Positions 7,977 to 15,687 of a DNA stretch of 64,000 nucleotides are shown here, piece by piece; within the stretch, counting starts at the first letter, position 1, and every line of letters begins with the position of its first letter. The notes under the pieces are model-generated. The model did not search any database. It worked only from the letters and a program-made list of their open reading frames with translations, and was not told where the DNA came from. Source of the stretch: Pseudomonadota bacterium (GTDB lineage: Bacteria > Pseudomonadota > Alphaproteobacteria > Rhizobiales > Rhizobiaceae); assembly GCA_023404095.1 (NCBI GenBank), contig JAEYDD010000026.1:1-64000 (forward strand). The letters run 5' to 3'. A program made the translations under genes and the position numbers.

Positions 7977-9573
7977 GCTGGCCGGGCGTGGAGCCTCGCC
8001 GGGACGGGCTCGTGGTCCTGCCCATGTTGCTCGCGCCGTTAGGCCACACGGAGGCAAGGGCGAGGTTCCGACCGACCGCGACGTGGAGAGGCTAGCCGAT
8101 GCCGTCAACGGCACGATCGACCGGCTGCGCGAACTCGCCGAAACCGCAGACCTGCAGAGCGGCGCCATTCTGGAGTTCCAGATCGAGATGCTGCGCGATG
8201 CAGCAATCGTCCGGCCGAGCTTTGCCCGCATCCGCGCAGGCGAGAGCGCTTCGCGTGCCTGGGTGGCGTCGATGGACGAATATGTCCACGGCTTCGAGGC
8301 ATCCGAGGATGAACACATCCGGGCCAGAAGCAGCGACATGCTGGACATTCGCAACCAGGTGCTCGACATGCTGCTCGGTCAGGTGCCCGCGGACTTTCCG
8401 AAAGGCGCGGTATTCGTCGGCCGTGATATCGCGCCCAGCCAGTTTCTGGCGCACGACTGGTCTGCAGGGGGAGCGATTGTCCTTTCCGGCGGCAGTACGG
8501 CCAGTCATGTGGCGATGCTGGCACGAAGCCGTGGCGTACCGATGGTGGTCGGGCTGGGTGAATTTACGATCGAAGACGGAACGAGACTTTTTGTCGACGG
8601 TGAGGAGGGCCTGGTCGAGCGCGACGAAGGGACGTTGCGACTTGCCGCCAACGAGAACGCGGCCTCCATCGGCGACACGGCCCCGCCGCCTCGGAGGCAC
8701 GCACCGACCGAACCGGCGCGGACGGCAGACGGGGTGCTCGTCCGGGTGATGGCGAACATCGACCATCCTTCCGAGCTGCGCGGGCTTTCGCCCTCGGCCT
8801 GCGACGGCATCGGGCTCTTCCGCACCGAATATCTGATAACGTCGCCCGGCGATTTTGACGACGAAGACCGGCAGGCACGCTATTATTCCGAGGTGCTGGC
8901 CTGGGCCGAGGGGGCGTCGGTAACGATCCGTCTCTTCGATTTCGGCGGCGACAAACCGCTTCCGCGCGCCTCTGTGGACCCGGCATCCTATCTCGGCCTT
9001 CGCGGCATCAGGCTGCTGCTGGCCCGGCCCGACATATTGCGGGTGCAGGTGCGCGCCCTGATGCGCGCCGCCCCCTATGGCAATCTTCAGGTGCTGGCCC
9101 CGATGGTGACGTCGCCTGACGAGGTTGCGCAGACCATGGTGATTTTCGCCGAGGGAGCGGAGGATCTGGCGATGCAGGGCATCGCACATGGCACACCGCC
9201 GCTCGGTATCATGCTGGAAGTGCCGGCTGCGGCGCTGATGCCGGAGACTTTTGCCGACGCGGCCTTCTTTTCGTTCGGGACCAACGATCTCGCGCAGTAT
9301 CTCACAGCCGCGGCACGTGGCGAAGCCCTCGTTTCCCACCTGAATGAGGCATCCACGGCCGCGACGATGCGTTTCCTCTCGCACACGGTTCCGGCAGCCT
9401 TGGCAACCGGCAAGCCGGTCGGGCTGTGCGGCGACCTGGCGACGGAGCCGAGCCTGCTGCCACAGCTCCTGTCGTTCGGCTTTCGCGCGTTTTCCATGCC
9501 GCCGACGCGCTTCGGGCTTGTGCGCGAGACGCTTTCGCGCTTCAACGCGGATGGCAGCGAGGCCAGGGGCTGA
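7960..9573 (+). CDS. PTS enzyme I-like phosphoenolpyruvate phosphotransferase
   Basis: Starts the relay by autophosphorylation from phosphoenolpyruvate. The 537-residue protein has the HPr-binding helical region, the phospho-histidine motif GGSTASHVAMLARSRG (a variant of the usual GGRTSHAAI), and the C-terminal PEP-binding barrel with GLFRTEYL, RLFDFGGDK, GIMLEVPAAAL, FSFGTNDLAQY and the active cysteine in GLCGDLA. It is shorter than E. coli enzyme I (575) and has no GAF domain, so it is not the nitrogen-type enzyme. The ATG at 7960 falls inside the HPr gene. Confidence 0.88.
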   Translation: MPEALRLAGRGASPGRARGPAHVARAVRPHGGKGEVPTDRDVERLADAVNGTIDRLRELAETADLQSGAILEFQIEMLRDAAIVRPSFARIRAGESASRAWVASMDEYVHGFEASEDEHIRARSSDMLDIRNQVLDMLLGQVPADFPKGAVFVGRDIAPSQFLAHDWSAGGAIVLSGGSTASHVAMLARSRGVPMVVGLGEFTIEDGTRLFVDGEEGLVERDEGTLRLAANENAASIGDTAPPPRRHAPTEPARTADGVLVRVMANIDHPSELRGLSPSACDGIGLFRTEYLITSPGDFDDEDRQARYYSEVLAWAEGASVTIRLFDFGGDKPLPRASVDPASYLGLRGIRLLLARPDILRVQVRALMRAAPYGNLQVLAPMVTSPDEVAQTMVIFAEGAEDLAMQGIAHGTPPLGIMLEVPAAALMPETFADAAFFSFGTNDLAQYLTAAARGEALVSHLNEASTAATMRFLSHTVPAALATGKPVGLCGDLATEPSLLPQLLSFGFRAFSMPPTRFGLVRETLSRFNADGSEARG

Positions 9574-9574
9574 G

Positions 9575-9973
9575 ATGGCACGCGAGACAAGCGACGATGC
9601 AACGGTCGCCTACAAGGCGATCCTGGCCGATATCATCGACAGCCGGCCTTCCGGCACGCGCCAACGGCTGGCCGCCGCCTTGGGCAAGCACCGCAGTTTC
9701 GTCACGCAGATTACCAGTCCCGGCTACCCGACCCCCCTGCCCGCCCGGCATCTCGCCACGATCTTCCGCGTCTGTCACATGAGCCCGCCGGAGCAGGAAC
9801 GGTTCCTGGCGGCCTACGAGCAGGCGCATCCCGGCAAGCTGCCCGAGGTCGCCGCCACCGACGGCTTGCGCACATTGTCGCTGATGGTTCCGGATTTGGG
9901 GGACGAACGGAAGAACAGGCAATTCGACGAGGCGGTGTCGGAGTTCATCGCAAGGCTTGGCAGCCTGCTTTAG
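9575..9973 (+). CDS. Small HTH-like protein within the dihydroxyacetone-PTS operon
   Basis: 132 residues, starting one base after the enzyme I stop. The N-terminal half looks like a degenerate helix-turn-helix of the Xre kind (RQRLAAALGKHRSFVTQI, then LPARHLATIFRVCHMSPPEQERFLAAYEQAHP). The C-terminal part is charged and ends in a helix (EAVSEFIARLGSL). I do not recognise a named family. Its place between enzyme I and DhaK suggests a regulator or accessory factor of the kinase, as DhaQ/DhaS/DhaR are in other bacteria, but it does not resemble these. Confidence 0.6.
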   Translation: MARETSDDATVAYKAILADIIDSRPSGTRQRLAAALGKHRSFVTQITSPGYPTPLPARHLATIFRVCHMSPPEQERFLAAYEQAHPGKLPEVAATDGLRTLSLMVPDLGDERKNRQFDEAVSEFIARLGSLL

Positions 9974-10053
9974 ACGAGCGCCGGACGGGGACGGCTACTG
10001 CTTGAGGTGAAGGGCGGGCTTGATCTAGGATCGTGCCGGCGCGGAGGAGGAGC

Positions 10054-11052
10054 ATGAAGAAGTTCATGAACCGGGCGGAGCGGATCGTTGTCGAGAGCCT
10101 AGAAGGTTTCGTGCGGGCTCACGACGACGTGCTGACGTTTGGCAACGGCAGCCGCAATGTCCGCCGCCGCCAGCTGAAACCCGGGAAGGTTGCCGTCATT
10201 TCCGGAGGTGGTGCCGGCCATGAGCCGATGCATGCGGGGTTGGTAGGGCACGGTATGCTTGACGCGGCCTGTGTCGGCCATGTTTTTACCTCGCCCACGC
10301 CGAACCAGATTCTTGATGCGATCGCGGAATGCGACACCGGCGCCGGCGTGCTGCTGATCGTCAAGAACTACGACGGCGACGTGATGAATTTCGACATGGC
10401 AGCCGAAATGGCGATCGAAGCCGGCCACCGCATCGAGACGGTCATCGTCAACGACGACATCGCGACCTATGACGCCGCGCGCAGTTCGGGACGGCGCGGC
10501 GTCGCCGGCACGCTGATCGTCGAGAAGACGGTGGGGGCGGCGGCCGAGGCCGGTCACTCGCTTGAGGAACTGAAGGCGCTGGGCGCGCGCACGGTCGCTG
10601 CGACGTGCAGCATGGGGGTCGCGCTCAGAGGAGCAACGGTGCCGGAAACCGCCCGCCAGACCTTTTCGCTCGCGCCGGACGAGATGGAGTTGGGCGTCGG
10701 CATTCACGGCGAGCCGGGCCGGTCGCGGATCACGTTTCGGGACGCGGATGCGATTGCTGCGCTGATATGTGAAGGGGTCCTCGCTGAGCTCACGGCCCCC
10801 CGAGACAGCCAGACGCTGCTCTTCGTCAACGGCTTCGGTGGAACGCCGGTTTCGGAACTCTATCTGATGTATGGCGCCGTTCGAAAGCTGGTGGAGGCGC
10901 GGAGCCTTGTCGTTGCCCGATCGCTGGTGGGTACGTACGTCACGTCGCTCGACATGGCCGGACTTTCGGTGACGGTATCGGTCCTGGACGCGGATCGCAT
11001 GACTTTCTGGGATGCGCCGGTGGCCGCGCCGGCGCTTCGCTGGGGGTGTTGA
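10054..11052 (+). CDS. dhaK: PTS-dependent dihydroxyacetone kinase, substrate-binding subunit DhaK
   Basis: 332 residues without an L domain, so this is the PTS-type K subunit that partners DhaL, DhaM, HPr and enzyme I of the same operon. It shows SGGGAGHEPMHAG and GIHGEPG, with the substrate-binding histidine at residue 218. The ATG at 10054 is preceded by GCGGAGGAGG, a strong ribosome site. It is separated by 80 bases from the HTH-like gene and ends 20 bases before the convergent GntR gene. The PTS-type subunits are thus split around the relay genes in the order L-M-HPr-EI-HTH-K. Confidence 0.88.
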   Translation: MKKFMNRAERIVVESLEGFVRAHDDVLTFGNGSRNVRRRQLKPGKVAVISGGGAGHEPMHAGLVGHGMLDAACVGHVFTSPTPNQILDAIAECDTGAGVLLIVKNYDGDVMNFDMAAEMAIEAGHRIETVIVNDDIATYDAARSSGRRGVAGTLIVEKTVGAAAEAGHSLEELKALGARTVAATCSMGVALRGATVPETARQTFSLAPDEMELGVGIHGEPGRSRITFRDADAIAALICEGVLAELTAPRDSQTLLFVNGFGGTPVSELYLMYGAVRKLVEARSLVVARSLVGTYVTSLDMAGLSVTVSVLDADRMTFWDAPVAAPALRWGC

Positions 11053-11072
11053 ACCCGTCGGGAGGTTCGATT

Positions 11073-11795
11073 CTACCTGTTGTAGAGCGAGCGTGACCGC
11101 TCCAGGTGTTTCAGGATGGCAGCCTCGGCGCCGTCCGCATCGTTGGCGGCGAGGCGAGCGAGAATCTCCTCGTGCTCGACCAGCGTGAATTTCTCCTTGC
11201 CGGTCCAGATCAGCATGTCGGTGTGATATTCCTTCAGCCAGGCCAGCATCGCCTCACTGACGGCGATGAAGATGGGGTTGCCGGAAATCTGCGCTATGCG
11301 TGTGTGGAACTGCATATCGGCGGAGATGAAGGCTTCGGCGTCGCCGAGCGACGCGCGCTGCCGCTCGATGATGTCATGCAGTTCGGCGATGTCGCTCTGC
11401 TTCGCTCGCTGCGCTGCTTCCCGCGCCATGCCGCGTTCGAAGAAGATGCGCGCGCTTTTCAGGTGCTCGAGGCTGTCGCTCGATTGGGACAGCATGATCT
11501 TGGCGGTCAGATCAACCTGGCGGAAGATCGAGCGCGCGGTGACTTTCTGCACCTTGGCGCGCTCGCCGTGCGAGATGTTGACGAGCCCCATGTTGGCAAG
11601 CGACTGCATGGCTTCGCGAATGGCCGGCCTGCCGACGCCGAAGCGTTCCATGAGAACCCGCTCCGAAGGCATTTCGTCACCGGGCTTCAACTCGCCGGAG
11701 GTGATCATCCGCTCCAGTCGGTCGAACACTTCGTCGGAAAGTTTCCGACGAACAATTGGTTCGCTGACCTGGATCGTGGCGTCTCGCTGTCTCAA
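11073..11795 (-). CDS. GntR/FadR-family regulator, NanR-like
   Basis: 240-residue repressor with an N-terminal winged helix (EVFDRLERMITSGELKPGDEMPSERVLMERFGVGRPAIREAMQSL) and an FCD ligand-binding domain from about residue 95. The linker and FCD start resemble NanR. I place the start at the TTG at 11795, because a very good GGGGAGG ribosome site lies five bases upstream and the longer open frame is poor in plausible sequence. It is divergent from the D-apiose genes and the shared intergenic region carries an inverted repeat with a TGGTATA half, the half-site type used by NanR. It is therefore the likely apiose-locus repressor; the inducer is unknown. Confidence 0.82.
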   Translation of the reverse strand: MRQRDATIQVSEPIVRRKLSDEVFDRLERMITSGELKPGDEMPSERVLMERFGVGRPAIREAMQSLANMGLVNISHGERAKVQKVTARSIFRQVDLTAKIMLSQSSDSLEHLKSARIFFERGMAREAAQRAKQSDIAELHDIIERQRASLGDAEAFISADMQFHTRIAQISGNPIFIAVSEAMLAWLKEYHTDMLIWTGKEKFTLVEHEEILARLAANDADGAEAAILKHLERSRSLYNR

Positions 11796-11977
11796 CTTTG
11801 CCTCCCCTGCGGCGCCGCCCGTCGTAACCGCGGAGGCGCTGCAACACATTCGATGTGCGCGTGACTGTCCCTGAATCGACATCGACCTTGAGGAGCCAAG
11901 CGCTAGCACTTTCGCAGACGGACGGCAAAGGACAGCAGTGGATATCCGGCCGCCCGGAAATTTTCCGTTGCAGAAAT

Positions 11978-11996
11978 TGGAATACTCATTATACCA
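11978..11996. promoter_or_regulatory. Putative operator of the GntR/NanR-like regulator (oiaX side)
   Basis: An imperfect inverted repeat TGGAATA-CTCAT-TATACCA (6 of 7 positions symmetric) lies in the divergent region between the regulator and oiaX. Part of it (ACTCATTATACCAG, 11984-11997) recurs with one mismatch upstream of apnO. TGGTATA halves are the known type for NanR, which supports assignment to the neighbouring regulator. Binding itself is inferred. Confidence 0.6.
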
Positions 11997-12053
11997 GATC
12001 ACGAGTTGACGCCATGGCAAAGTGACGTGGCGAGGAGGAGCAACGGCAATTTC

Positions 12054-13304
12054 ATGATTACGCTGACCTACCGCATCGAGACGCCCGGCAGTGTCGCGGC
12101 GATGGCGGAAAAGATCGCCAGCGACCAGTCGACCGGTACTTTCGTGCCGGTCCCCGGAGAGACCGAGGAGCTAAAGCAGCGTGTCGCGGCGCGCGTTCTG
12201 GCGATCCGGCCGCTCGAGGAGACGTACGCGCCGACCTGGCCGGAAGTGGCCCCCGGTGTGAAGCTGAACCGGGCTGATGTCGATATCGCCTTTCCTCTGG
12301 ATGCGATCGGAACGGATCTCGCCGCCCTGATGACGATCGCCGTCGGCGGCGTCTATTCAATCAAGGGGATGACCGGCATTCGTGTCGTGGACATGAAGCT
12401 GCCGGACGCCTTTCGAGGTGCCCATCCCGGTCCGCAGTTCGGGATCGAGGGCAGCCGGCGTCTGACGGGCGTCGAGAAGCGCCCGATCATCGGAACCATC
12501 GTCAAGCCGGCCCTCGGGCTGCGTCCGCACGAGACTGCCGAGCTTGTGGGCGAATTGATCGAGTCAGGTGTCGACTTCATCAAGGACGACGAGAAGCTGA
12601 TGAGCCCCGCCTATTCGCCGCTTGCCGAGCGTGTGGCGGCGATCATGCCCCGCATCCTCGATCACGAGCAGAAGACGGGCAAGAAGGTGATGTACGCTTT
12701 CGGCATCTCGCATGCCGACCCTGACGAGATGATGCGCAATCACGATCTCGTCCTGAAGGCGGGTGGCAATTGCGCCGTCGTCAACATCAATTCGATCGGC
12801 TTCGGCGGCATGAGCTTTCTTAGGAAGCGCTCGGGGCTGGTTCTGCATGCTCACCGCAACGGCTGGGACGTCCTGACGAGGGATCCCGGCGCCGGCATGG
12901 ACTTCAAGGTCTATCAGCAATTCTGGCGCCTTCTCGGCGTTGACCAGTTCCAGATCAACGGTATCCGGATCAAATACTGGGAGCCGGACGAAAGCTTCGT
13001 CGAATCGTTCAAAGCCGTCAGCGCACCGCTTTTCGACTCCTCCGACTGTCCCTTGCCGGTTGCTGGTTCCGGCCAGTGGGGCGGGCAGGCGCCGGAGACC
13101 TACCAGCGGACAGGTCGCACGACGGATCTGCTTTACCTCTGTGGCGGCGGCATCGTCAGCCATCCGGGTGGACCGGCGGCCGGCGTACGCGCGGTGCAGC
13201 AGGCCTGGCAGGCTGCCGTCGCCGACATACCGCTTGAGGAATATGGGAAGGACCACCCCGAACTTGCGGCTTCGCTTGCAAAGTTTGGCGGCGGCAAGGA
13301 GTAA
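12054..13304 (+). CDS. oiaX: 3-oxo-isoapionate-4-phosphate decarboxylase, RuBisCO-like protein OiaX
   Basis: Type IV RuBisCO-like protein that decarboxylates 3-oxo-isoapionate 4-phosphate to L-erythrulose 1-phosphate and CO2. The 416-residue chain keeps the catalytic lysine region (IVKPALGL), the carbamylated lysine and metal ligands (GVDFIKDDEKL), HAHRNGW, and phosphate-binding GSGQWGGQ and LCGGGIVSHPGG. The start at 12054 (product beginning ITLTYRIETPG) matches the family; the GAGGAGG purine run is about 16 bases upstream, longer than usual. It lies next to oiaK and apnO, which identifies the apionate route; OiaT, a related RLP hydrolase of the same pathway, is the alternative. Confidence 0.87.
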   Translation: MITLTYRIETPGSVAAMAEKIASDQSTGTFVPVPGETEELKQRVAARVLAIRPLEETYAPTWPEVAPGVKLNRADVDIAFPLDAIGTDLAALMTIAVGGVYSIKGMTGIRVVDMKLPDAFRGAHPGPQFGIEGSRRLTGVEKRPIIGTIVKPALGLRPHETAELVGELIESGVDFIKDDEKLMSPAYSPLAERVAAIMPRILDHEQKTGKKVMYAFGISHADPDEMMRNHDLVLKAGGNCAVVNINSIGFGGMSFLRKRSGLVLHAHRNGWDVLTRDPGAGMDFKVYQQFWRLLGVDQFQINGIRIKYWEPDESFVESFKAVSAPLFDSSDCPLPVAGSGQWGGQAPETYQRTGRTTDLLYLCGGGIVSHPGGPAAGVRAVQQAWQAAVADIPLEEYGKDHPELAASLAKFGGGKE

Positions 13305-13309
13305 CCAGA

Positions 13310-14644
13310 ATGAGCAGCCCCCTCGTCAGCTATTATGGCGATGATTTCACCGGTTCGGCCGACGTGATGGAATCGCTCGCCTCGAACGGCGTCGAGACGG
13401 TCCTGTATCTCGGGATCCCGAGCGCCGGCATCCTTGAGCGATTCAAGGATTGCCGTGGGATCGGCATTGCCGGAACCTCTCGCAGCGAGACGCCGGAATG
13501 GATGCAGGAGCACCTCGTTCCGGCCTTTGGCTGGCTGAAGGCGCTCGGAGCGGCGGTCTGCCATTACAAAGTCTGCTCCACCTTCGATTCCAGCCCGCGC
13601 GTAGGCAACATCGGCAAGGCGATCGAGATCGGCAAGGCCCTGTTCGATCAGCCGACGGTGCCGGTAATCGTCGGCGCTCCGCAGCTGCGGCGCTACACCG
13701 CCTTCGGCCATCTCTTCGCCGCCTATCAGGGGCAGGTCTACCGCATCGACCGCCATCCGGTGATGAGCCGCCATCCGGTCACGCCGATGGACGAGGCCGA
13801 CCTTTCGCTGCATCTCGGAAAGCAGACGAGCCTCCCCGTCGCGCTCGCCGATCTGGCGACGATCATGGCTCCCGACGCCGACGCGCGTGTCGACGCGATC
13901 GTTGCCGGTGATGCCGGCATCCTCATCCTGGATGTGGATTCGGCCGAGTCCCAGGCAGCGGCGGGCCGACAATTGTGGCGGCTCAAGCAGGACGGCGGCT
14001 ATTTCGTCGCTGGGTCTTCCGGGGTCGAATATGCCTTGCTCAGCGATTGGCGCCAGAGCGGCGTCATCGGCAACCCGGTCGAATTTGCCGAGCCCGGCGC
14101 GGTCGAGCGGTTGGCCGTCGTGTCCGGCAGCGTATCGCCGACGACCGAAAGGCAAATCCGCACGGCGATCGCAGACGGGTTCCAGGGCATCGACCTCGAC
14201 CCCGTCTCGCTCGTCGGCGAGAGCGGCGACAGGGCTATCGAGGAAGCCGTGGCGTCGGGCCTCGAGGGGCTGAAGGCAGGGCGCAGCGTTCTCCTGCACA
14301 CCGCGCTCGGACCATCGGCCGACCGCGGATCGGAAATCGACCACCTGCCGGGCGCCCGCCATCGGCTCGGTCAGGCGCTGGGAACGATCCTTCGCCGCCT
14401 CGTCGAGGTAGAAGGTCTCTCGCGCGCCGTCATCGCCGGCGGCGACACGTCGAGCCATGCCCTGAAGGAACTGCGCGTCGAGGCTTTGACGACGCTTCTG
14501 CCGCTGCCCCAGACGCCGGGTTCTCCGCTTTGCACCGCCCATGGCAGCCATGCCCCGACGGACGGCCTGCAGATCGCGCTGAAGGGCGGTCAGATCGGCA
14601 CGGACGGCTATTTCGCGCAGATCCGCGACGGAAGGAGAGGTTGA
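13310..14644 (+). CDS. oiaK: 3-oxo-isoapionate kinase OiaK (four-carbon acid sugar kinase family, DUF1537)
   Basis: ATP-dependent kinase making 3-oxo-isoapionate 4-phosphate, the substrate of OiaX. 444 residues, with the N-terminal DUF1537 motif YYGDDFTGSADVMESLASNG, the substrate-site stretch CHYKVCSTFDSSP and the C-terminal nucleotide-binding motif AGGDTSSHALKEL. It begins five bases after the oiaX stop, so the two are co-translated. The family also acts on 3-oxo-tetronates; the pairing with an OiaX-type protein and ApnO makes the apionate assignment much more likely here. Confidence 0.86.
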   Translation: MSSPLVSYYGDDFTGSADVMESLASNGVETVLYLGIPSAGILERFKDCRGIGIAGTSRSETPEWMQEHLVPAFGWLKALGAAVCHYKVCSTFDSSPRVGNIGKAIEIGKALFDQPTVPVIVGAPQLRRYTAFGHLFAAYQGQVYRIDRHPVMSRHPVTPMDEADLSLHLGKQTSLPVALADLATIMAPDADARVDAIVAGDAGILILDVDSAESQAAAGRQLWRLKQDGGYFVAGSSGVEYALLSDWRQSGVIGNPVEFAEPGAVERLAVVSGSVSPTTERQIRTAIADGFQGIDLDPVSLVGESGDRAIEEAVASGLEGLKAGRSVLLHTALGPSADRGSEIDHLPGARHRLGQALGTILRRLVEVEGLSRAVIAGGDTSSHALKELRVEALTTLLPLPQTPGSPLCTAHGSHAPTDGLQIALKGGQIGTDGYFAQIRDGRRG

Positions 14645-14724
14645 ACGAGAAACTTGGCACGGCGGCCCGGCTGCATCCGCCGGGACGCCTTAACTTTACC
14701 GCGCATGTGATGGCATGGTGATTG

Positions 14725-14738
14725 ACTCATCATACCAG
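14725..14738. promoter_or_regulatory. Second copy of the apiose-locus operator motif (apnO side)
   Basis: ACTCATCATACCAG lies about 40 bases upstream of the apnO start and differs by one base from 11984-11997. The left arm of the inverted repeat is poorly kept here, so it is a half-site or a weaker operator. The surroundings (TCTAAAACACCTTGAGGTGAGGA) include the apnO ribosome site. Confidence 0.5.
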
Positions 14739-14777
14739 TTGCGCTACCAAATCTAAAACACCTTGAGGTGAGGAAAC

Positions 14778-15605
14778 ATGACTGCAATTGCTCTCTTCGG
14801 CGCCGGCGGCAAAATGGGTTACCGGCTCGCCAAGAACCTGAAAGGCTCGCGTTTTGACGTGCGCCATGTCGAGGTCAGCGACGCCGGCAAGGCGCGCTTG
14901 AAAGACGATCTCGGCCTTTCCTGCGTCCCTGCCGATGATGCGCTGAACGGTGCCCAGGTCGTGATCCTGGCGGTGCCGGACACGGCGATCGGCAAGGTTG
15001 CGGCCGGCATCGTCGACAAGCTGAAGCCCGGCACGATGGTCGTGGCGCTCGACGCAGCAGCCCCGTTTGCCGGCCACCTGCCCGAGCGCGCCGACCTCAC
15101 CTACTTCGTCACGCACCCCTGCCACCCGCCGATCTTCAACGACGAGACGGATCCGGCCGCCAAGCGTGACTTCTTCGGCGGCATCGCGGCCAAGCAGCAC
15201 ATCGTCTCCGCCCTGATGCAGGGTCCGGAAGAGGCCTATGCGCTCGGCGAGGAAATTGCCAAGGTCATCTGGGCGCCGGTCATGCGCTCGCATCGCGTCA
15301 CGGTCGAACAGATGGCGATGCTCGAGCCGGGCCTGTCGGAAACCGTCTGCGCCTCGCTCCTGGTTGTCATGCGCCAGGCGATGGACGAATGCGTCCGCCG
15401 CGGCGTTGCCAAGGAAGCCGCCCGCGACTTCCTGCTCGGCCATATGAACGTGCTCGGCGCGGTCATATTCGAAGAGACGCCCGGCGTTTTCTCGGATGCC
15501 TGCAACAAGGCCATCGAGTTCGGCATCCCCGCGCTGATGCGCGACGACTGGAAGAACGTTTTCGAACCTCAGGAGATCGCCGAAAGCATTCGTCGCATCA
15601 CCTGA
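14778..15605 (+). CDS. apnO: D-apionate oxidoisomerase ApnO
   Basis: NAD-dependent enzyme converting D-apionate to 3-oxo-isoapionate. 275 residues with an N-terminal Rossmann motif ALFGAGGKMGYRLAKNL and an all-helical C-terminal half typical of phosphogluconate dehydrogenase-like proteins. The stretch YFVTHPCHPPIFND lies at the expected domain junction. It has its own upstream region (133 bases after oiaK) with a repressor-type motif, and a strong terminator follows. So it may be the last gene of one transcript or may have its own promoter. Confidence 0.86.
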   Translation: MTAIALFGAGGKMGYRLAKNLKGSRFDVRHVEVSDAGKARLKDDLGLSCVPADDALNGAQVVILAVPDTAIGKVAAGIVDKLKPGTMVVALDAAAPFAGHLPERADLTYFVTHPCHPPIFNDETDPAAKRDFFGGIAAKQHIVSALMQGPEEAYALGEEIAKVIWAPVMRSHRVTVEQMAMLEPGLSETVCASLLVVMRQAMDECVRRGVAKEAARDFLLGHMNVLGAVIFEETPGVFSDACNKAIEFGIPALMRDDWKNVFEPQEIAESIRRIT

Positions 15606-15612
15606 TGCCCTC

Positions 15613-15640
15613 GGGAGGGGCTTTGGCCCCTCCCCTTTTT
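15613..15640 (+). terminator. Rho-independent terminator after apnO
   Basis: A perfect 9-bp stem (GGGAGGGGC / GCCCCTCCC) with a TTTG loop is followed by CTTTTT. It lies between apnO and the ABC importer genes, so the importer either has its own promoter in the next 45 bases or depends on partial read-through. Confidence 0.88.
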
Positions 15641-15687
15641 CGCCCCGATGAGGACGGGGCTGGACGTTTCATACTGGGAGGAAAACC

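Noticed and set aside
7960..9573. Phosphoenolpyruvate synthase or pyruvate phosphate dikinase instead of enzyme I
   Set aside because: The length, the position of the phospho-histidine domain before the PEP barrel, and the adjacent HPr and DhaM genes fit enzyme I; the N-terminal ATP-grasp domain of the synthases is absent.
12054..13304. A true RuBisCO large subunit and Calvin cycle next to the class II aldolase
   Set aside because: Both RuBisCO homologues are type IV: active-site residues are altered or the neighbourhood is apionate or 5-modified pentose metabolism. No small subunit, phosphoribulokinase or cbbR is present.
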